Below are positions 25,965 through 35,225 of a DNA stretch of 64,000 nucleotides, piece by piece (the first letter of the stretch is position 1; each line of letters opens with the position of its first letter). The notes under the pieces are model-generated. The model searched no databases and was not told where the DNA came from. It worked only from the letters and a program-made list of their open reading frames with translations. The position numbers and the translations under genes are program-made. This DNA comes from CAZAYP01 sp964489425 [NCBI: uncultured Verrucomicrobiota bacterium] (GTDB taxonomy: Bacteria > Verrucomicrobiota > Kiritimatiellia > RZYC01): positions 1 through 64,000 of the forward strand of contig CAZAYP010000019.1 of the NCBI GenBank assembly GCA_964489425.1, in the 5' to 3' direction.

Positions 25965-28900
25965 TTACCGGGCCTCGATCCGGTAGAAACCGGTCGCGGC
26001 GTCGGTGCGGTCGGTCCAGGCATTCACTGGCGGGGTGGCTGTCAGGCCCAGCGCGGCGGGCACGTAGGGGCCACGCAGCGTTGGCGCCCGCATGACGTCG
26101 TACACTTCCGTTGCGCGGCTCAACCACTGGATGACCAGTCCCGAGGGGGTGGCCACGAGGTTGTTCAGCCGCGGCGTCCAGATCGACCGCTCAAACGGGC
26201 CGTATTCCTTGATCTTCCCGGTGGTTTCGTATTCCACCAGCTTGTAGAGGTGCGTGCCGTCCGGCGCGGCCCCGGGATCCGCCACGCAGTAGCTTGCGCC
26301 CATGCCACCATTGGGCCAGCCAGCGGACGGAATCATGGCGTCGTTCACCTTGGTCCAGGTCCCGGCCGCCATGCGATACACATCAAACCCGAGCGTGTCG
26401 GTTTCCGAGGCGGTCTGCCAGCAGACGTTGATTTGCCCGTTCTCCTCGCGCATGGAGAAGTCAAACAGGACTACGCTGGCGGGCGGGCCGTCGTAGGTGA
26501 ACGCGTTGGTGGCCAGGGATTCACCGAAACTGGTGGAACATACCCGCACCGGGCCGTTGGACCGGCCGTACCCGGCATTGCCCGCGAAGACCACCACCTG
26601 GGTGGCGCCATAGACCGTGATGTTGCTGGCCAGCACGCCGCACAACGTCACGTTGGTCACATCCACACCGTCCGACAGGTTGGTGCCGCTGATGGCCACC
26701 GCGTAGCCGCCGCTCGACAGCCCCAGGGTGGGCGTGACCGCCACGATGCCGCCGGGGAAGTTCACCCAGTAGGCATTGGTCAGGTTGGCGTCGCCCAGGT
26801 CCGACGTCTGGATGACGATATCCTTGAACCCGGCCTCGCCCAGCGCCGGGATGGTCACGGTGGCCCAGTTGTCGCCAAACGCAGACGGCGTCACGGCCGT
26901 GCCGCCCACCAGCAGGTTGGTGATGGCGCCAAACAGGCCGTTGGTGATGACCACCGAGTTGCCGCCGGCAAACGGCCCGGCGTACATCGACAGGGCGTAC
27001 ACGTGGAACGTGTTGGTGATGTCGGCGGCCGCGTTCCAGTTGTCATCGCCCGCCTGCGCGAGCTGGATGCCGGCCATGCCCACCGCGCTGAACGCGAGGT
27101 TGGTATTGTCGGCCAACAACACCGGCCCGCGGTTGGTGGCGAAGCTCACGGTCAAGCCGCTCTGGGCGTTGGCCGCCAGGCCCAGCACGTTGGTGACCTT
27201 CTGCGCGCCCAGCAGCGCGAACTCGATGGCCTGGTCCGCCTTGGCGCAGGCTACGGTGGACGTGACGACCTGGGCGGCATAGGTGTCATCCGCCGCCTTG
27301 GTGGCGGTGACCACCACGGTCCCGGTGCCGGCATTGATCTGCAGCCAGGTATCGTTGAAGATCGATCCACCGCCCGACACCACGCCATAGGTCAGCGAGC
27401 CGTTGCCGGACCCGCCCTCGGCGGACAGTTCCTGCAGCGTGGCGTACACCTGGGGCGTGGCCGTGGTGAAGATCATCGATTCCTGGTTCAGCTTGGTCAC
27501 CGTAAAGATGTTGGTCACCTCGGGCGCGGCCGTGAAGTTCTCGTTGCCCGCCTGGTTGGCCAGGAGCGTGATGGTGCCGGCCGCCGTGAACGAGAGGTTG
27601 GTGCCGTCGTCCAACTGGCCTGGCCCATCCGCCAGCGCGAAGGCCACCGTGAGCCCGCTGGACGCCGTGGCCGCCAGCCCCAGCCGGTTGGTCAGCTCTT
27701 GCGCCGGGATCTGGGCGAAGGTGATGGTCTGGGTATTCGCCGCGCACACGACCACGGCCGTGGCGTTGACGCTATCGAACCGATCCTCGGCCGCCTTGGT
27801 CACCACCACCTCGACCGATCCCGTGCCGGCCAGGATGGACAGGTTGGACCCGCCCACGATCTCGCCGGCGCCCCAGTTCACGGCATAGGCAACCGTGCCC
27901 GAGCCGGAGCCGCCGGTGAACGAGAGGGCATTGGTCGTGCCATACACCTGCGGGCTGGCCGGGGCGAAGCTGATGGGATTTTGCGCCGCAAGGCTGACCA
28001 GGAACAGGTTCGTGACCGAAGGCGCCGCGCCGAAGTAGTCGTCGCCCGCCTGGTGGGCAACGGCCGCGACCACGCCCGTGCCGGTGAAGAGCAGGTTGCT
28101 CGAAGCCGACAGGGTCGCGGGGCCGCTGGCCACGGCAAAAGTCACGCCGAGCCCGCTGGACGCCGTGGCCGCCAGGGTCGCGACGTTGGAGGCCACCTGG
28201 TCCTGCACGGGTGGGAAGGTGATGGATTGCGCCGCCTTGGCGCAGGTCACGTTGGCGGTCACAGTGCAGGCCGTGTACTTGTCGTCCGCCGCCTGCGTGG
28301 CGGTCACCACGACCGTGCCGGTGCCGGTGTTCACCGCCAGCTTATCGCCGTCCACGATCGCGCCGCCGCCGGACAGCACGGCAAAGCTGACCGTGCCGGT
28401 GCCCGCGCCACCGAACGTGGCCAGCCCGTTGGTGGTGCCGGCCGCCTGGGGTGTCAACGGATCGAAAAACACCGCCGGATCCTGCGGCGACTTGGCCACG
28501 ACGATGCTCTGCGTGACAGAGGGCGCCGGGCTCCAGTTGTCATCGCCGATCTGGTCGGCGCGCACCACCACGGTCCCATCCTCCGAATAGACCAGGTTGG
28601 GGCCGGACAGCGTGGCCGGGCCGGACAATATGGCAAAACCCACGATGAGGCTGCTCGAGGCGCTGGCCACCAGCGGCGTGTTGCTGACCGTGACCTGCGG
28701 CCCGGGGTTGGGGAACGAGATCGTTTGGGCCGCGCGCGCGCATTCGACCACGGCCGTGGCGGTTTGGGCGGTATAGTAATCGTCTTCCGCCCGGGTCACC
28801 TGCACGGTCACCGAGCCCGTGCCGGCGAGCAGGGACAGCACATCGCCCACGACATTCCCGGGGCCGCCGAGCAGGTCGTAGGAAAGGGCGCCGGACCCGG

Positions 28901-31900
28901 AACCTCCGGAGGCCGTCAGGGTCTGGTTGGACCCGTACGTCTGCGGCGTGGTCGGGCTGAAGCTCAGCGCGGCCTGGTCGGCTTTGCTCACGGTGAACGC
29001 GTTGGTGACCAGCGGGGCGGCGGCGTAGTCGGTATCGCCGGTCTGCGAGGCCAGGATCCGCACCGTGCCCGCGCCGGTGAAGGCAAGGTTGGTGCCGTCA
29101 GCCAGGGTCGCCGGCCCGCTCCACACGCTGAACTCAACGGGCAGGGCGGACGACGCCGTGGCGGCCAGGCCGACCACGTTGGTGGTCAGTTGGTTGGAAA
29201 TCGCGCCAAAGGTGATGGTTTGCGCGGCCGGCGCGACCGCCAGTTCAAACAGCAGGTCCACCGGCGAGTTGACGGCATTGGTGGACGTGATCGTGTTGGT
29301 GGCCACGTACACGCCCGCGCCCAGGCCGGAGTTGAAGACCGTGCCCGTGGTCGGCTGGATCGCCTCGCCGGCGATTTCGCCCGCATCCAGACTCAGCGCC
29401 AGCCAATCCGCGGCCCCAGCGTCATAGGCGACAATATTAGTGTAATTGAAGGCCACCGATCCCTTGTTGGTCAGAATATAGACATCCACCGCGGGGGCCG
29501 GGCCGCCATAGGTGGCGCTGTAGCTGACGCGCGAGCGGTCCAGCCCGATTTCGCCGGCCTTGATGCCCACGGCGCCGGCATTGATCCGGAACGGCGAGGT
29601 GGCGGAGTTGTTGGTCAGGGCCAACGTCACGGAGTAGGCGCCCAGCGTCAACGGCAGGTAGTGCAGGGTGAAGTTGGACGCCGTGCCCGAGGTCACGGTC
29701 GCCGGCAGGTTGCTGACGATGAAGGCGTCCGCCCCCTGACCAGTTAGCCCAGACCCGGCGATCACCAGTTCGGTCTGGCCGCGGTTGGTGATGGCCAGGG
29801 TCACCGCGACTGCCACGCCGGTGTTGACCAGGCCAAAGTCCGTGCCAATGGCCGTGTCAGGCGCGGTGTCATCCGCGTAGGTGTTACCGTCGGCGCCCAC
29901 GAGGGCGATGCGCGGATCGATCACGGTCCCGGCCACGTTGACGATGTACGGCGTATTGGTCGAGTTGTTCACGAACGCCACCTCGGCGGTGTGCACGCCT
30001 ACGGCCGAGGCCGCGAACGTGACCAGCAACTCGGCCGACCGCTGCGGCGGCACGCTGGCCGGCGGCTCCACGCTGAACTGGCCGGCGCCGGCGCCGTTGG
30101 TGACCCAGGCCAGCGTCAACTCGGCGTTGCCCGCGTTGGTAACCAGCAGGCGGTGCATGGCTGAGCCGCGCAACTGGCGCAAAACCGCGCCTCCACCGAG
30201 CCGGTAGGTTCCAAAGTCGGTCCCGGCGTCAAAGTCCACGGCCGCGTGGCTGGCCACGGCCGCGCCGTTGGTGCCGAGAACTTCCATGCGCGGATCCGCG
30301 GCGTTGCCCAGCAGGTTGAAGGTGAAGGGCGACCCGATGGTGTTATCCGTGACGACCACGGCCGCGGTGTGCGGGCCGGCCGTGACCGGGGCAAACACCA
30401 CCTTGAACTCCGCCACGGCGCCCGCGACCAGCGCGGTCGGGAACTCGACCAGCGCGAACGCGGCCGCGCCATTGGTCACCACGCTTTGCGGCAGCCAGGT
30501 GGCGCTGCCGGCGTTGGTGATGGCAAAGACGTTGGTTGCGGCGCTGTAGGCATAAATCGTGCCAAAATCGTTGCCATTGGTCACGGCCGCGTCCTGGTTG
30601 TTGGTGATGGCGGCGCCGTACCCATCGCGCCAGACCGTGTCCGGCCCCAGCACGTTGAACCGGTTGGTGACCGGCGTCGCGGGATCAAACGTGGCGTTGC
30701 CGCCCTGGGACGCCACCACCACCACCTCGCCGAGGCCGCTGAACGTCACGTTGGAGCCGCCGCTCAGCGCAGCCGGCCCGCTTTCAACCGCGAAGCTCAC
30801 CGGCAGCCCGGAATCCGCCGTGGCCGTCAGCACGAGCAGGTTGGTACAGTACAGATCGCTGATGGCCGGGAAGGTGATGGCCTGGCTGGCCTTGCCGAGC
30901 AGCACCAGGCCGGTGGCGCTGATGCTCGAGTAGCAGGTATCGGCCGCCTTGGTGGCCAGCACGGTGATCTGGCCCACGCCGCCGGTGGCGGTGAGCTTGT
31001 CGCCGCCCACGATCGCGCCGGGGCCGCCGAGCACCGTGTAGGACACCGCGCCCGCGCCGGACCCGCCGGTGGTGGTGAGCAGGTTGGTCTCGCCATAGCC
31101 CATGGGGCTGGTGGGGTTGAACACCAGCGCCGCCTGGGCGATCCTGGCCAGGGCCACGCGGCCCTTGGCGGACGCCTCGGCAAAAAAGTCGTCCGCGGCC
31201 TTGATGGCGAGCACCATGACCTCGCCAGTGCCGGCCAGGGCGTGGAGCTTGTTGCCGCCCACGATCTCGCCCGCGCCGGAACTGATGGCGAAGCTGAAGG
31301 TGCCGGTGCCGGACCCGCCGGTGGCCGAAAGGGTGTTGGTGGCATTGTAGTTCAGGGGCGTGTCCGGCGTGAACGCGATGCCAAGCTGCGAGGCCTTGAC
31401 CACAACGATGGCATTGGTCACGTCCGCGGCCGCGGCATAGTCCGTGTCCCCGGTCTGGGAGGCGCGGACCAGGACCTGGCCGCTGGTCGTGTAGGAGAGG
31501 TTGGTGCCGCCAGCAATACTGCCCGGGCCGGACACCACCGCGAAACTCACGGGCAGCCCGCTGGACGCCGTGGCGGCCAGGCGGGTGACGTTGGTGGCGG
31601 ACTGCTGGCCGATGGCCGGGAACGTGATGGTCTGCAGCCGCTTGTTGGCGTCGCCGGCCACGTTCAGGACAAACGGCGAGTTGGGCGCGTTGTGCGCGAT
31701 ATCGAACCGGGCCGTGTAGGTTTGCAGGGCCGGCGGCGCAAAGATGATTTGGAACGATGCCGTGGCGCCCGGCAGGATCGAGGATGGCCTGTTGGCCATG
31801 CGGAACGCCGTGGCGCCGCTGCCGTTGCTGGTCACCCCGCTGATGGTCAGGGTCTGGTTGCCGGAGTTGGTGATGGAGAACGTGTTGGTCATGGCGCCGC

Positions 31901-34900
31901 CCCAGCGGACCGTACCGAAATCCGAGCCCTTGTCCGCGCTCACGGCCTCGCCGCTGGCGAGTTGCGCGCTATTGGTGCCGAACACCTGGATGGCCGGCCC
32001 GTTGTACGTGAACCCGTTGGCCTTGATGGTCTGCCCGATGCTCGTGGAATACACGATCACGTCGCCCAGGCCGGCCACGGTGGCCGCGCCGGCAGTGACC
32101 ACGATTTGCGTGGGCGTGGCATTGTTGATGCTCGTGACCGCATTCCCGCAGATCGTTACATTGGTCACGTCGCTGCCGGTGCAGAGGTTGGTGCCGCTGA
32201 TCGTGACCGTGAACCCGCCGGCCACCGGCCCCATGGCGGGATCCACGCCCGTGCCGGCGCCGGACGACCACTTGGCCACATACCAGCAGTTGGACCCATC
32301 CGCCAGCTTGAATAAGCCGCCGACATAGACGGAGCTGTCGTTGGTATCCGTGGCCAGGGTCTGGACAGTGTCGCTCATGCCGCGTCCCAGGGCTGACCAC
32401 TTGGCGCCGTCCCACTTGGCGATGCGGTTGGCGCCCACACCATCCGGGCCATACCCATTGGCATTGGTGAACGTACCGCCCGCATACAAGGCGCCGTCCT
32501 TGTCAAACCTCAGCGAGATCACCCAGTTGTTGAAATCGACTCGGCCGGGAGAGATGTTGGTCCAGGCCTGGCCGTCCCACTTGGCGATATACTGCACGCC
32601 GATCTTGGTGCCATCCATGGCCACGGTGTTGGTGAACCACCCGCCCGCGAACAGCACGCCGTTGGCAGACATGGCCAGGCAGCTGACCCGGCTGCCGAAC
32701 CCGCGCGCCATGTTGGTCCAGTTGCGCCCATCCCAGCGCGAGATATAGTTCATGTGCCGGGACTGGCTCAGCGGGTGATGATTGGTGAACGCACCGCCCA
32801 CGTAAATCGTATCGTTGGTGGTCAACTGGATGGCGGCGACCGTATTGTTGAACCCCTGGGCCATGTTGGTCCAGGCGGACCCGTTCCACTTGGCGATGAA
32901 GTGCAGGCCGACGGCGTTGCCCGGCCCCGCGTTGGTGAAGTAGCCGCCGGCAATGACGTGGCCATTGGTCTGGACCGCGATGGCATTCAAGTAACCATTG
33001 ACATTCTGGCTGAAATACAGGCCTTGGCCCATGGCGGTCCAGTTGGTGCCGTTCCACCTGGCGATGGCCTTGCAGTTGGTGCCGCCGATGTTGGTAAAGT
33101 AGCCGCCACAATAGACCACGCTGTTCAACCACGGCATCAGGCAGTTGGCATTGGCGAACTGGACTACGCCGGCGCCCATGCTGGTCCACCGGGTGCCGTC
33201 ATACTGGGCCACGCGGAAACAGTTGGAGCCGCCGGCATTGGTGAACGCGCCGGCCGCGTACAAAATGCCGTTCCATCCCATGGCCAGGCCGTAAACCGTA
33301 CTTTGCATGCCCACGGCATTAATCTGGCCGGGAACCAGCTTGTCGCCCAGGCTTGCCCAGGTCGAGGAACCGAACAGGCTGAAGATCGCGCCGGCCGCGT
33401 TGTATATGTAGGCGCCGAACAGAGTGTTCGGCCCGACGCTGGCGGATTGGACAATCACGTCCCTGAGCCCCGCGGACGAACCCGGCGGCACGCGCACGGT
33501 CACCCAGTTGGCGCCCTGCGCAATAATATTGGTGGTGGCCACGCCGCCGAACACCAGGTTGGTGATGTCCGTGCCGTTGCCCAGCACGCCGTTGGTGATG
33601 GTGACGATGTTGCCGCCAGCCAGCGGACCGGTATTGGTGGAAAGCCCGAAACACGAACCTTCGTAATTAATCTTGTAGACCTGGTTGGGCGTATCGTTGC
33701 TGATGATCAGGAAGGCGGTGTAAAGCCCGATGGCGTTGGCCTGGTACACCACGGTGAAGTTGCTCACCGCGCCGGCCGACACCTTGGGCGGGATGCCGCG
33801 CACCTGGAACTTGCCGGCGTCCGCGCCGTTGGTCTGGTGCGACAGGATCGTCAGCACCGCCGTGCCGCCGTTGGTGATGGCAAACCGGTTGGTGAGCGCC
33901 ACGCCCGGGCTCACGGAGCGGAACCGCGTGCCGTTGGCCGAGGACACCGCCGTGTCGCTGTCGATCACCGCGTTGTTGGTGCCCAGCACCTTCATCAGCG
34001 CCACCACGCCCGTGCCGGCCAGGTTGAAGGAGTACAACGTCACGGATGAGTTGTTGCTGAGGGTCAGGCTGGCGGCATAGCCGGTGTTCGTCGGCGGTTG
34101 GAACACGACCATGAAGTTGGACCGGGTCCCCGCGGCCACGCTGGCCGGCAGGCCCGCCACGCGGAAGGCCGGCGCGCCGGCGCCGTTGGTGGTCCACGAG
34201 TAGATGCTGACCGCCTGCAGGCCGGAGTTGGTGATCGCCAGCACGTTGGTGCGCGCCGAGCCCAGGCTGAGCGCGCCGAAATCCGTGCCCTTGTCCATGC
34301 TGGCGGCTTCGTTGGTCGCGATCAGGGCGCCATTGGTGCCGACCACGCTGATGACGGGCGTCATCGGCGTGCCCCAGACCAGCACGTCGTCCACGCAAAC
34401 CCCATAGCCCCATTTCGCGATACCCTCGAAGGCCAGGTAGTAGTTGGTGCTCGGGAAGGGCAAGTCCAGCGTTCGTTCCGTCCAGGCGGCTACATTGGCA
34501 GTGTACTCCGCCAGCTGCACCCAGCCGGCCACCGATGACGTGCGGTAATACACGCGCATATAGTCCTGGTCGCCGCTCCAGTCCACCTGGGCGTGCCAGA
34601 AATTGACCTGGACGTTGGTCTGGCCGGCCAGGTTGAGCGCGGGGGTGATCAACTGGTTGGTGTTGGCGTTGCGCTGATTGTAAAAGAGCAGCGCATTGTA
34701 GGTGCCGCCATGAGCCGCGGCCGGTTGTCCGCTGTTGCCGCCGTTTGACGGTGTCCATTCGGTCGTGCCGCCGACAATCACCCGCGACCAGTTCGTGGGC
34801 GCCTGCACCCAGGAACCCTCGAACCGCTCCACCAAGCTCGTGACGGTCGCGGCATTAGCGCTGGTCATGGAAATCAGGACCGCAACGCCAAGGATGCCGG

Positions 34901-34937
34901 ACCGGAAGCAATTTCGCACATTAAGTTTATTCATCAT
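25965..34937 (-). CDS. Giant secreted repeat protein (choice-of-anchor D, IPT/TIG, propeller-like and A/B repeats)
   Basis: A 2990-residue exported protein with signal peptide ending in MTSANAATV. Order: a jelly-roll-like N-terminal domain of about 160 residues; two choice-of-anchor-D repeats; an IPT/TIG domain; about seven propeller-like repeats (pattern VQYIAKWDGQAWTNI) at about 480-870; a second IPT; another anchor-D repeat; A-B-B-A repeats; several more anchor-D repeats; alternating A-B repeats; two final IPT domains; an FN3-like domain; and a C-terminal domain ending FYRIEAR. A units start like QTITFPAI and contain LAATASSGLPVSFAV; B units contain LSATGGSGTGTVSYAV and end near VTATKAADD. 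I count seven A and six B units. AAGGTGA precedes the ATG. It is probably a surface or matrix protein. Confidence 0.85.
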   Translation of the reverse strand: MMNKLNVRNCFRSGILGVAVLISMTSANAATVTSLVERFEGSWVQAPTNWSRVIVGGTTEWTPSNGGNSGQPAAAHGGTYNALLFYNQRNANTNQLITPALNLAGQTNVQVNFWHAQVDWSGDQDYMRVYYRTSSVAGWVQLAEYTANVAAWTERTLDLPFPSTNYYLAFEGIAKWGYGVCVDDVLVWGTPMTPVISVVGTNGALIATNEAASMDKGTDFGALSLGSARTNVLAITNSGLQAVSIYSWTTNGAGAPAFRVAGLPASVAAGTRSNFMVVFQPPTNTGYAASLTLSNNSSVTLYSFNLAGTGVVALMKVLGTNNAVIDSDTAVSSANGTRFRSVSPGVALTNRFAITNGGTAVLTILSHQTNGADAGKFQVRGIPPKVSAGAVSNFTVVYQANAIGLYTAFLIISNDTPNQVYKINYEGSCFGLSTNTGPLAGGNIVTITNGVLGNGTDITNLVFGGVATTNIIAQGANWVTVRVPPGSSAGLRDVIVQSASVGPNTLFGAYIYNAAGAIFSLFGSSTWASLGDKLVPGQINAVGMQSTVYGLAMGWNGILYAAGAFTNAGGSNCFRVAQYDGTRWTSMGAGVVQFANANCLMPWLNSVVYCGGYFTNIGGTNCKAIARWNGTNWTAMGQGLYFSQNVNGYLNAIAVQTNGHVIAGGYFTNAGPGNAVGLHFIAKWNGSAWTNMAQGFNNTVAAIQLTTNDTIYVGGAFTNHHPLSQSRHMNYISRWDGRNWTNMARGFGSRVSCLAMSANGVLFAGGWFTNTVAMDGTKIGVQYIAKWDGQAWTNISPGRVDFNNWVISLRFDKDGALYAGGTFTNANGYGPDGVGANRIAKWDGAKWSALGRGMSDTVQTLATDTNDSSVYVGGLFKLADGSNCWYVAKWSSGAGTGVDPAMGPVAGGFTVTISGTNLCTGSDVTNVTICGNAVTSINNATPTQIVVTAGAATVAGLGDVIVYSTSIGQTIKANGFTYNGPAIQVFGTNSAQLASGEAVSADKGSDFGTVRWGGAMTNTFSITNSGNQTLTISGVTSNGSGATAFRMANRPSSILPGATASFQIIFAPPALQTYTARFDIAHNAPNSPFVLNVAGDANKRLQTITFPAIGQQSATNVTRLAATASSGLPVSFAVVSGPGSIAGGTNLSYTTSGQVLVRASQTGDTDYAAAADVTNAIVVVKASQLGIAFTPDTPLNYNATNTLSATGGSGTGTFSFAISSGAGEIVGGNKLHALAGTGEVMVLAIKAADDFFAEASAKGRVALARIAQAALVFNPTSPMGYGETNLLTTTGGSGAGAVSYTVLGGPGAIVGGDKLTATGGVGQITVLATKAADTCYSSISATGLVLLGKASQAITFPAISDLYCTNLLVLTATADSGLPVSFAVESGPAALSGGSNVTFSGLGEVVVVASQGGNATFDPATPVTNRFNVLGPDTVWRDGYGAAITNNQDAAVTNGNDFGTIYAYSAATNVFAITNAGSATWLPQSVVTNGAAAFALVEFPTALVAGAVAEFKVVFAPVTAGPHTAAVVVTDNTIGSPFTFNLLGNAADPRMEVLGTNGAAVASHAAVDFDAGTDFGTYRLGGGAVLRQLRGSAMHRLLVTNAGNAELTLAWVTNGAGAGQFSVEPPASVPPQRSAELLVTFAASAVGVHTAEVAFVNNSTNTPYIVNVAGTVIDPRIALVGADGNTYADDTAPDTAIGTDFGLVNTGVAVAVTLAITNRGQTELVIAGSGLTGQGADAFIVSNLPATVTSGTASNFTLHYLPLTLGAYSVTLALTNNSATSPFRINAGAVGIKAGEIGLDRSRVSYSATYGGPAPAVDVYILTNKGSVAFNYTNIVAYDAGAADWLALSLDAGEIAGEAIQPTTGTVFNSGLGAGVYVATNTITSTNAVNSPVDLLFELAVAPAAQTITFGAISNQLTTNVVGLAATASSALPVEFSVWSGPATLADGTNLAFTGAGTVRILASQTGDTDYAAAPLVTNAFTVSKADQAALSFSPTTPQTYGSNQTLTASGGSGSGALSYDLLGGPGNVVGDVLSLLAGTGSVTVQVTRAEDDYYTAQTATAVVECARAAQTISFPNPGPQVTVSNTPLVASASSSLIVGFAILSGPATLSGPNLVYSEDGTVVVRADQIGDDNWSPAPSVTQSIVVAKSPQDPAVFFDPLTPQAAGTTNGLATFGGAGTGTVSFAVLSGGGAIVDGDKLAVNTGTGTVVVTATQAADDKYTACTVTANVTCAKAAQSITFPPVQDQVASNVATLAATASSGLGVTFAVASGPATLSASSNLLFTGTGVVAAVAHQAGDDYFGAAPSVTNLFLVSLAAQNPISFAPASPQVYGTTNALSFTGGSGSGTVAYAVNWGAGEIVGGSNLSILAGTGSVEVVVTKAAEDRFDSVNATAVVVCAANTQTITFAQIPAQELTNRLGLAATASSGLTVAFALADGPGQLDDGTNLSFTAAGTITLLANQAGNENFTAAPEVTNIFTVTKLNQESMIFTTATPQVYATLQELSAEGGSGNGSLTYGVVSGGGSIFNDTWLQINAGTGTVVVTATKAADDTYAAQVVTSTVACAKADQAIEFALLGAQKVTNVLGLAANAQSGLTVSFATNRGPVLLADNTNLAFSAVGMAGIQLAQAGDDNWNAAADITNTFHVYALSMYAGPFAGGNSVVITNGLFGAITNLLVGGTAVTPSAFGDNWATVTIPALGEAGFKDIVIQTSDLGDANLTNAYWVNFPGGIVAVTPTLGLSSGGYAVAISGTNLSDGVDVTNVTLCGVLASNITVYGATQVVVFAGNAGYGRSNGPVRVCSTSFGESLATNAFTYDGPPASVVLFDFSMREENGQINVCWQTASETDTLGFDVYRMAAGTWTKVNDAMIPSAGWPNGGMGASYCVADPGAAPDGTHLYKLVEYETTGKIKEYGPFERSIWTPRLNNLVATPSGLVIQWLSRATEVYDVMRAPTLRGPYVPAALGLTATPPVNAWTDRTDAATGFYRIEAR

Positions 34938-34976
34938 GGTCACCTTGCCGCGCCACATGCGCCGTTAAACAACCTG

Positions 34977-34985
34977 ATAGTATCA
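34977..34985 (-). promoter_or_regulatory. Extended -10 promoter candidate for the giant gene
   Basis: On the minus strand TGATACTAT gives a TGn-extended -10 element. The -35 position is weak (GTTAAA at 17 bp). The predicted start would leave about 33 bases before ATG 34937. Confidence 0.4.
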
Positions 34986-35037
34986 CTAATAAGACGCAAT
35001 TTAACCAACCCGGGCAATCAGGTGGAAGATCTAATAT

Positions 35038-35066
35038 TGGGTATATAGTGGGTATATGGTGGGTAG
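35038..35066. repeat. 11-bp tandem repeat (2.6 copies)
   Basis: TGGGTATATAG, TGGGTATATGG and TGGGTAG follow each other without gaps between the giant gene and the palindrome triplet. The 11-bp period is close to one helical turn, so a protein-binding array is possible. The string TTGGGTATATA also occurs at 7779-7789, at the left end of the cca/nadE insertion. Confidence 0.5.
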
Positions 35067-35099
35067 TTGCCGGAGGCCGGATTGGGTCCCACCGGCGAG

Positions 35100-35179
35100 T
35101 TTCCAAACCTTGGAAAATATCGATCCGGTTTTTCCAAACATTGGAAAAAACCCGCACTCTTTTTCCAAACATTGGAAAA
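35100..35179. promoter_or_regulatory. Three palindromic sites at exact 31-bp spacing
   Basis: Three inverted repeats of the form TTTCCAA-N3-TTGGAAA sit at 35100-35116 (spacer ACC), 35129-35149 and 35161-35179 (spacer ACA in both). Their centres are at 35108, 35139 and 35170, so both intervals are 31 bp, or three helical turns. All three would present on the same DNA face. They lie 120-200 bp upstream of the giant gene's promoter candidate and just downstream of the stop of the preceding paralog. Most likely operators for a dimeric regulator; a transcript hairpin role is less likely because no T tract follows. Confidence 0.65.
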
Positions 35180-35225
35180 CCGACCCCGCACGGCCTCGGC
35201 GGCAGGCTGTTCCGCTGGGCGTGAT

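Noticed and set aside
26250-29747. A 1165-codon plus-strand frame opposite the giant secreted protein
   Set aside because: Shadow frame; its repeats mirror the repeats of the real gene on the minus strand.
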